Origin: Agrocybe praecox
Taxonomy: Eukaryota > Basidiomycota > Agaricomycetes > Agaricales > Agrocybaceae
Direction of reading: 5' to 3'
Assembly: GCA_964017145.1 (NCBI GenBank)
Contig: OZ024847.1
Coordinates: 1-64,000, forward strand
Length of the DNA: 64,000 bases
Shown: positions 55,701 through 64,000 of the stretch, piece by piece
Layout: each line of letters opens with the position of its first letter
Position numbering within the stretch: position 1 is the stretch's first letter
Program-made: the position numbers and the translations under genes
Notes under the pieces: generated by a model
Database searches by the model: none
What the model was told of the DNA's origin: nothing
The model's input: the letters and a program-made list of their open reading frames with translations, nothing else

Positions 55701-58700
55701 GGTGTGGACGTGGAGGCCGTTGTTGCTGGTTAAACTGAGGCGGAAGGACCTGCCCAGGCTGTAAATTGAAGCTTTGAAGATGTTGCTGCATGTTCATCGG
55801 ATGTGGTGGTGGATGTTGATGAGGAGGGAGAGAACCTTGTTGGGCAGCAATAAACATTGGCCCATTCGTAGCTACGCCTGCGGGTGGGGATTTGGGTGCA
55901 TTTGGATGAGGAAGGAAAAGACTCCTTCGCTGGTTCGTGCCTGGAACGAGTTCGCCCGCGCCTTCGCGTAGCTGTGCGAGTGAAGGGCGGAGATGACTAG
56001 GAGGTAATGGCGAAGGTGACATCCTTCCTTCTCCACCTTCCTCTGCTTCTCTTTCTGCGCCTCGTGATTCCGCTTCGCTTGCGTCTGGACCTTCTTTGCT
56101 TGACACGAACAGAGCACCCTCATTCGACGTTCCTTCCAAAATCGACGGCGACGGTGTCCTCTTCGCAACTACAAGTGGCCCGAGGTGCTGTCCAATTAAC
56201 AAGTCTCGATCAGGGGATGCTGAATTGGGGGTCGACATTGAATTTGGCGTGGAGGTACTACTTTCCAAGAACACCGACGAGGAGGAAATATCTTGCGTGG
56301 TATCAAACATACTACCATCCGCCATCATGGCCCTCGATGGCAGCTCTTCTTCGTCTTCCACCACGATCCTGTTGCCTAGCCCAGCACCAGAAACGATAGT
56401 GCTCGTGGTCGTATCTCCAGCACCATCGGAGTTGGAATGCGAATTTGGCGCTCCTTCTTCCCTCCTATCCCTATCCGCTTCCTCCAACCTCTGCCTCATC
56501 GCACTAGCAAATCCACCACCAAAAGTAGGTGACACCACCGCCGCTTGCATCCCTCCTAATCCTCCCGTACCCGCAGCTAAAGCTCCAAGGCCAACGACTG
56601 AATCCCGCGCGTTACCCTGTGCAACGATACCCGGCAGCGGCGTATAAAGCACAGACGATGATTTCGGAGAATCCATTCCAGGTGAGGACAGTGGAGAACC
56701 CCATGTGGTATTCAGCAGCGGTTGCGGTTGTGTCGTTGACTGATTTTGCTGGTGTTCAGGTCCTCGTTCGCGAGTATTCGATTGGATGAGGTTCAGAGGG
56801 GCAGGTCGTTGATTATGATAGGAAGAATTGGAAACCGATGGCGCGCGTTTTGTTGTGGATGTAGCAGTATGCTCGTCAACGTCGTTACCGCCCGAATGAT
56901 TAACATTAGCATCAGTAGGCTCGAGACTGAGGCCTGATGACACAAGGATGTTGTTGGACATCAATGCCACCGCGTCTTGACTCAACGTCGATAACCTGCT
57001 ATTCTGGGTGTAAACAGAAGCGTCCGATTCGGTCGACATCGTTCTATCCTTGAATAACGACCGACGAGAGAACGCTGGAGCGGGTTGGGTCGCTTGACCT
57101 TGACCTTGTACTGGTCCTTGTCCTTCCGCAGCAGAGCTCGCCTTCCCTTGATGTTGATTCGCATTCTGATTCAACGAATCCGTCCTCGAGCGTATCGACC
57201 CTCTCTCGACCCTTTCTCTATCCCTATCCGTCCCAGACCCAACTCTCTGCCTCACACTCCCATCCAAACTCGGTCGAAACCCATCCACACTCGGCCTTGA
57301 ACTCGCGTCCGGCACAGGTGGCGGATAAGTACCCTCCTGGCCCAACGAACTCCCAGGACCAACCGACGCCCTCGACGACCCAAGTCCAAATGATAGCTTG
57401 CTCGCGAGGGAATAGCGCGAATATCTATAATCGTCATAGATATCTGAATATCCTTCCCATTCGCCTATTGTTCCAGCTTGCGACCCAGATCCGGAGCCAT
57501 TAGACGTAGCAGAGGGTGTCATCGACGGACGGCGTTCGCGTGGCTGCTGATGCTGCTGGTGGTTTTGGTTTTGTGAGTATTGCGAGTGCTGTGAATGTTG
57601 TGATTGTCGGTGCGGTTGCTGAGGAGGGAAACTAGGAGATGTGGGCGACTGAGTGGGCGATAGATGTTGATTTGGAACATTGGATACTAGCGTTGCCTGC
57701 TGGTGCTGAGGATAATGATGGGAATCTTCGGAACGCGCATACCCCAACCCTTCGACCGTACTCTCATCCAAACTATCCCTCCTGCCGACGCGACTTAACG
57801 CCTCAGCGTATGCTTCGTCGTCCTCTTGGTGTACTCCTCCATGGCCAGCTTCTCTTTGTGGTTGTCCAGCACTACTCCTCGACCACCTATCGTCATCGTC
57901 ATCATCCGAGTCCGAGTCCAGTCCTCCCGACAAACCCCTCAGCAACGACAATCCAATCCCATGTGCATCGTCGCCCTCACCGCCAGCGCCTATGTCATTC
58001 TCGAGCCGGAGCCTATCACCGTGTTCCTCTGTTAGGAACGAAGGCGACGAACTCGTTGAAGATATCGAATTCTCAGGTAAATTGCTGTTCAATGTGGGAG
58101 CGAACGATGGAGAGGAATTGGGTAATGAAGCATGAGGTTGCGGTGGTGATAAAATTTGCGCCTGCATCGATGGAACCGTGGGCGACGTGGGTGATTTTTT
58201 TGATATCCTCAAAGGTGACGTTCCCGACAATGTATCGCTACTGTAGCTGTCGGGTAATAAATTGAGAGTTGATGGAATTGGTTGTGACGAGCTCGTTGAG
58301 TTATACCGGTGGATGGGCGAGTGCGGCATATTTTCAGAGTGCGATACGGAAAATGTTGGCGGGCTCGTTGGTCGAGATGATGATGACGGTGACGGTGAAA
58401 ATAATGGAGGTTGTTGTGGTGGTCGAGGAAAATGGAATTCCTTGGGGCTCTGCTTCTCATTCTGACTCGAAGGGAAGTAAGTGTGAGCAGGAGTATTGAT
58501 ACCAACCGAATCTGCCACAGTGGAAGTGGAGGAACGGCTCATGTGAGGCAGATTCGCGGTGGTGGGTCGATATTGGTCTTCGTCGTCTAAATTCAATACC
58601 GCTGACGAGAGAGGCGACATTAACCTCCTCGCTCCTAAGCCAGTCGTGGATCCTCTTCTTTCCATAGACCCCATGCCTCCGCCACCAACACTAATCCCAG

Positions 58701-59244
58701 CCCCATCTGAATCTCTCCTCGACGCAGCCGAACTTCTTCTCGTGGACACGGATGGCGGCCTTGGACTCGGTGCAGGCGAAGGCGACGACGCAGACATTTT
58801 GGCCATGTTAGACGGAGAAGGAGACTTGGCTATCGTACTTGAAGCGGACACCGACGAACGTTTGGCCATGACCGGTTTTTTGAGCCTTCCGTGAATTTGA
58901 ACATCACCACCGTTGAATCGACCGACAACCCCTTCGCAGTATCCCTTGAATTACAGAAATAAATAGAAAAAAGTATCAAGATACGAAAGGTATATGTAGC
59001 ACAATATGGCACGTACGAGGAAGACTCCGTCCTGGTCTGGTATTTGGTACAGTACCGTAATTTCGTCATCCTATTTTTTGTTAAGGAAGTTAATTATACG
59101 AAGAGCAAAATAGCAACTCACCTTGAGAAACATAAGATCGTCGGGGCTCTCAGCAACACAATCGCACAGCGCTGTACCCTTCCCAATTCCTCCCTTCGCG
59201 GCAAACCGCGTCCATCGTGCTAGCTCTGCCGCTTCCAAACCCAT
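52778..59244 (-). CDS. SH3 and TBC (Rab-GAP-like) domain protein, seven exons
   Basis: Exons (minus): 59244-59122, 59070-59017, 58944-55085, 55010-53560, 53504-53273, 53197-53124, 53070-52778. The sum of 6087 nt gives 2028 residues. Residues about 20-72 form an SH3 domain split over three exons (ALCDCVAESPDDLMFLK, DDEITVLYQIPDQDGVFL, GYCEGVVGRFNGGDVQ). Then follow ~1670 residues of Ser/Pro/Gln-rich, probably disordered sequence. The TBC domain spans about 1740-1930 (KLVVDGVPSSVRYLVWSHL, SAEIERDIRVLF, DAFWIFVSIMD, FVNVLPPEYVNRVWDLFLYE). TBC proteins switch off Rab GTPases in membrane traffic. Here the arginine finger motif reads IERDIR and the glutamine finger YxQ reads YSK, so classical GAP chemistry is doubtful. 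The acceptor of exon 4 is ambiguous (AAG or CAG, 3 nt apart, both in frame). In-frame TAG just before the ATG supports the start. Confidence 0.88.
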
Positions 59245-59249
59245 GTGCT

Positions 59250-61255
59250 TCTAATCCAAGAATATTCCGTGCTTGTACGTTGCGTGAATAAGGGGGTAAA
59301 TGGTATCCTGGGTAATGCTCTCTAAAATCGAAGAAAAAAATCGACGATTGAGCACCGAACAATATGAATGCGAAGATAGAGAAGAAAAGAAAAAATGAAA
59401 GAAAAAACATACCCAATCACGCCGCTCTATTAGTACCGTGGTATGTACTAGATCACCACGAGGCGACCTAACCCAACCAACGCACAGCTTTTCCAGGCTC
59501 CAGCTCCTCTTTCTTCACGAATTCTCTCCCACTAAAGAGGGTATCCGTCGGGAGGTATCGTCACTATGACTGGTGAGAAGCGCGCAAAGAACAAATCAAC
59601 GTTGAGAAAAACGACTGTAGAACGAACAGAAAGAATGTACCTCAGGGACGCACCCGGAGACGAATGAGTTCCAGGTTCCTGGAAGCGTAACGAGTGGAAG
59701 GATGATGATCGCTGGAAAACGAGGCACGGCACAACCCTGCGCGTGTGTTAATTTGGACTCATTGTTTCTTTTTCTCGGAGGTCTTTGATAAATAAATCGA
59801 AACAACGTGGTCGTGTAAACCCGGTCCGGCTTCCGGTTCTGTTTTTTGGACTCGTCCCGACTCGACTGGATCGCAAGTCCTTTTTGTTTTTGTTTTCTCC
59901 TATTTTCTCCGTCCTAAAGCTGGCTGAAATAGCTCACTACAAATGCAAACAGTGACTCGATGAGCTCCTATCACTCCCCTGAACTGCAGCATGACATCGT
60001 GTACCTCGTACGACATACCGAACGGCGAACTCGGTACCTGTAAAAATATCGTACGTTAACAAAACAAAAAACAAAAAACAAAAAACAAAAAAAGTCTCGT
60101 ACAGTCATGGTGTGTGGTTGACCTAGTTACAACATACACAGCTGAATCCGTCAAGAATGCGGCATATGTTCTTCCTGAGAATACCGTTCTGCATCGTCGT
60201 TTCATCCCATTCACCATTCGATCCGTCAATCAGTCTTCGAGTAGTGACCACTCAAGAAAAGCCGTACTCTCAGGGGGGCATCATACGGGGACCTAGATGA
60301 AAGATCATCAAAAGTAAGTACCCTGACCCTCGGACGCAAATTCACAAGGCCATCATCATATGCATCATTCAGAGCATCGAGGGTGAATGCAGTACACCAA
60401 TATTCGATGTAATTTGTTCGTGGTCTGTCATGTTTAAAAGCCTCTTCTGCTATGTTTAGGCTTACTAAGGATAGCTGACTGTTCTTTTTACTTTTGCCTG
60501 CTCATTGCGAATACTCATAGCCTAGATGTTAATAACATGAAGACCCAAAAAAACATTCGTTCCGTCGAGAATCATGACGTCGGAAATGAATTCATACCTT
60601 GCGCTGCCTTCATCTCACATGCTCGAGGACCGAAGTGATTTCATCACGATCATGATGGAATTTACTTATAGATTCCTATAGTAAGATTCATGCTGCATCA
60701 CATATACGGTAACCATGCGTATTCTGACATTCATTGATGTGACCTCTTTTTATAGTTTTGATGTTTTCGGATATACAGAGCTCACGAGAACGGCAGCTCC
60801 AAAACATCGTAATGGGCTATCGCATCATCACAGAGTTGTTGCCAATCGATATAATGCCATTTTGAAGGTCGCATCCGACGCGTAAGATTTGATTCTCTGT
60901 TGATTCTCTTGTTCTGTTGATCCAATATATACGAGCAGTGTCTGCATTTACGTCATCATTCGCGCGCGATGATGATCTTTTACGGCGCATAATCCATCAT
61001 GCCGAAATGTTAGCCGCGAATTTCTTCATAATGTATAGGAAACATTCTACCGGCGATATTTTGTCATTTTAAAGATCGTATTCGAGCTTGATTCGAGCCA
61101 AGTCATATTTTAATGTCCTATGAGTCCTTTTAACACAGGCTCGTATACGATCCAGTGTGTCCCAACTTTGGTCCATTATATACGAAAATCTATATTGTCT
61201 GTGTCCAATTTCCCAAAAGCAGACCAGCCTCCCGCAGAATGTGGAGTAGATAGCT
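59250..61255. other. Intergenic, gene-poor
   Basis: Upstream of the SH3-TBC gene. Holds an AAAAAC microsatellite at about 60059-60092. The rest is unique sequence with small frames only. The first ~600 bp probably contain the promoter and 5' leader of the SH3-TBC gene. Confidence 0.4.
60059..60092 (+). repeat. (AAAAAC)n microsatellite
   Basis: About five units of AAAAAC/AACAAAA text, slightly irregular. Confidence 0.85.
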
Positions 61256-61262
61256 AACCATC

Positions 61263-64000
61263 AGATGTGTGGGAAGTACTTCGTCCATGGAATGGTGACG
61301 AGTGCCGAAGGAGGGAGAGCACGGAGGGATGTGACAGCCTCGACAAGCAAAACCAACCGTGCAATGATGTAAATTGCAGGCACAATAACTTTGGAGATCC
61401 ACCAAATCAAGTCTAAACTTCTCTTCCCTACAAGGCCCCACTCTAAGGGACTGTGTCATGATCCACGTGGGAGGCAAACTACTAAAATAAGCCACAAAAT
61501 CCTGGGGAAAACATAAGTTACTGGTGCAGCGATAATGGTCAGTGTCGCCGCCCGCCAAAATTGTGCCTCCAACCGGGTCGGAAAAGGTGTACGCCAAGAG
61601 GCAAGGTGGATGAAACCGAACCCACTGCCTATCATCATGATAATGATGTGTGAAAGTAGGATATAGTGGTCCATTTTTGGCCAAGTTCCCTTGGGATGCC
61701 AATAAGCATCACTGTGAACCCCGAGCCCGGGTAAATGTACCATGTAATAGGGTAGAAAAAGAAAAAGACCATGTTAACGAGCTCATAAATGGCAATCGTT
61801 CATTTTTTGTCACACCTAGGTATTAATACCATATATTTACCAGTGGAAAGTTAAACTAAGTAAAATATCCCGGAAAACGCGGCAGGGGTAATATGCACAG
61901 TTTGACGAAGCATTTTAACCCCATTCAAAACAGGTGAAATTCTAGTAAAAATAATACCTGGTAAGAAGTTGCATTTAGCGGGTCATTTCGTCGAGTATTT
62001 AGTACTCTATGAAGCGGAGCATTTTACCACGTAAAACCATCCAAAATAGAAAGGAAACCGTGTTATATTATTGCCGGAATATCAAGGTAAAAACACTAAG
62101 TACAACAGGCCTAAAAAACCACGAAAATCGGGACAATATATTGAAGGGTATTTTACACCGGTTTACCGGCCGACCCTCAGAGGGCACAATAGCCAGGGAA
62201 ATCGAGGCCGAAATCAAGCCGAAACATCAAGGCAATTTCAGCGCAGGAATCTGGAGAGTTGAGATACACGGACAAATGAAAACCCAAATAGGGAGGCTGT
62301 TATTGATATAAAAGAATGTGGTTCATTTAGAATAAGCTCGGAATACATTAGAAATACAGTAATATGCAGTGATAATTGAGGCGGAATTTGGAAATATCTA
62401 CAAGTCCAAAGACGCGTCATATGTTCTGAGTCGTGTGACCTGTTCACTTGGGTTATAAATATAGCGCGCACAACGACATCATCACTCTTTCTTCCTTTCC
62501 ATTCACTCCTTTTCTGCGACACTACAACACCATACCCTCTTGAGAATTTTTCTGCCGCTTACACTTCCGCTATCATATTCAGTCTCAAAAGGGAGCTAAT
62601 TGCTCGAACAGTACAAGTTCTGGAAAGGTACGTGACCTTGTGCTTCAGCTTGACTGTCGATACACATTCACTTACTTACACTTACTCATTTACTCATTTA
62701 GAAGTCTCGCCCAGTACGCTTAACCAATGTATGTTTTTCTGCCCCGCTACAGCGAAATCAAGCACCTCTGACCATGTCTCAATCCAACCAGCTTCTCCCA
62801 CCTGGCACCACGCCCGTAAGTCACCTCCATATATGAGTTGCCGCATATACTTAACTGTTATATCACCCACTAGTCACGCTCAGCAACCGTTTCAACCAAC
62901 GTAAGATTTTTTAACCCTCGAATTTCGGAATACATAGCTTTTTCGCGCATAGACATAATTACCTGTATATGTACTCTCATAAAACAGTGAAATATACTCG
63001 TTCTTTCATGGTTATAATACCCTCCTTTCTGAATGGCATTAATTACTCGAATATTGGGTGCTTTATCCCTACTTGATTCCCTTGTCTACCTGGTCTTTCC
63101 TGTACCCAGTTTACCCAGTAATTCTCAATGGTTATTTTGCCTATCACAACAACTTAAAATTACCACCCTTTCTATGCTTTTTAATGACTCGTTAAAACGG
63201 TCATATTTCTACTCTAACCTGGTTGTGGAATCACCCGGTTTGCATAGGCAATTCGGACATAACCATGCTCTTTTTTACCATGTAATCTCGTACTTTCTGC
63301 CCGTTTGTCCCTACCTGTTTAACGGGTTGTGTCCAGTGTATCCGGTATTTTTTTCCGGTTCTTCCGGACTACTTGCTCCCTTTTCCGTGTCAATTACCCA
63401 GTAATTTTAACCCCCTCCTGGGCTCACAGTGCATAGTATGTCGGTATGCGATTTTGGTATCCCTGCGGATTTGAGAACTCACGGTCCCCGTATGAAATCA
63501 TTTCTTGGAGTCGTCTGTATGGAAACATAAAAGAGCGTCGAAGAGCGGTCTTGAGATATGGAGAGATAAGCCCCCCTGGCAGTGCTACCTGAACGCTGCT
63601 ATTATACGAGATGTTCGCGTGATAATTCCCAACTGGTTGCGTATCCATGGAGAGTTGAGAGGTAGAAGTATCAAGATGAGCTTCAGTGATGATGGTTTCA
63701 ATATTTACTTCATGGTCCGAAAAATCCAGATGGCGGCTTGGGATCGACGGTATACGCCGCAAGGGAAGGGATAAAAATATGGCCTGATGTAGGTCTTTGC
63801 CCGAAATTGTTTTGGCATCACTACAATAGCGGATATAAATAGGGACGCGTGCGTTGAGTGGCTTCTCCCACCACAAAAGGTACAAAACAAAGTTGATGGC
63901 ACAAAATGAGGCTGTCGATATCTCCAGCTGTGTAATTGCCATCCCTTTAACGTGCCGTGCGATACACTGGACAATGAACCATGACGTCTGCGCTAAGACA
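61263..64000 (-). pseudogene. Agaricomycete multipass membrane protein gene, interrupted and cut by the window edge
   Basis: The right part (64000-63424) reads LAQTSWFIVQCIARHVKGMA, ITQLEISTASFCAINFVLYL, LWWEKPLNARVPIYI and later NRIPTYYA. The left part (61743-61263) reads HIIIMMIGSGFGFIHLASWR, TPFPTRLEAQFWRAATLTII, then in another frame LPAIYIIARLVLLVEAVTSL, RALPPSALVTIPWTKYFPHI and a stop at 61263-61265. These are the two ends of a widespread mushroom family of uncharacterised membrane proteins with several hydrophobic helices. About 1.7 kb of unrelated DNA (61744-63423) lies between them, and the left part changes frame. I infer insertion or rearrangement. A set of introns cannot be fully excluded. 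The N-terminus is beyond the window. Confidence 0.55.
61744..63423. other. Sequence interrupting the membrane protein gene
   Basis: AT-rich edges (about 61800-62330 and 62940-63420) surround a middle that looks like the 5' part of a plus-strand gene. It has a pyrimidine-rich leader (62470-62550), a possible intron to TTTACTCATTTAG, then ATG near 62774 (MSQSNQLLPPGTTP), GTAAGT..CACTAG and SRSATVSTN before GTAAGA. No transposase, RT or clear terminal repeat was found. Confidence 0.35.

Overview
The window is nuclear DNA of a filamentous basidiomycete, most likely a mushroom-forming agaricomycete. The evidence is dense GT..AG introns of about 48-77 bp, gene families typical of that class (DUF6699 proteins, a lineage-specific multipass membrane protein ending WTKYFPHI, a very long SH3-TBC protein), and a ribosomal protein L9 (uL6) pseudogene of eukaryotic type. 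No rRNA gene, convincing tRNA gene, CRISPR array or bacterial feature was seen. All comparisons were made by eye.

Positions 1-31,500 form a repeat island. Its building block is a unit of roughly 200-240 bp with two hairpins and an intron-like segment. Hairpin 1 is GACGCTCGCCGAGCGTC or a variant. Hairpin 2 has a near-constant 13-base core, CTAGCTNTGCTTA, inside a stem that varies but stays paired. Six array blocks occur: 1-1150 (minus), 2000-3530 (plus), 5640-6700 (plus), 7080-8950 (minus), 13665-16140 (plus) and 27430-31500 (plus).

A 1032-codon intronless gene (9174-12272, minus) is bracketed by near-identical inverted arrays (7588-8790 and 14255-15302). Positions 1-3530 look like the same structure with the gene deleted: minus array, 3' flank with the last few codons, 5' flank, plus array. 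This suggests an undescribed mobile element with an internally deleted derivative.

The island also carries a small basic protein gene (16425-16966), an intact 15-exon SNF2-family ATPase (17461-22596, minus) and a three-exon 847-residue unknown protein (24726-27384). Broken host gene fragments lie at 3590-5450: an isoprenylcysteine methyltransferase tail fused to an unrelated segment, and an RPL9 pseudogene expanded into a hierarchical satellite.

From 31,500 to 43,000 the DNA is gene-poor. It holds degenerate repeats, a short CCCTAACCCTA motif next to an unrecognised 240-residue ORF, a duplicated segment of about 190 bp, a frameshifted GT31-like glycosyltransferase and two possible tRNA-derived sequences. 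From 43,000 to 50,000 two DUF6699 genes flank a 1.3 kb element with terminal inverted repeats of about 300 bp built from a TTGGTGGATAAT motif.

The right part is more ordinary: a two-exon nuclear-type protein gene (50724-52113), a seven-exon SH3-TBC gene of 2028 residues (52778-59244, minus), and the broken or interrupted gene of a membrane protein that runs off the right edge (61263 to beyond 64000, minus).
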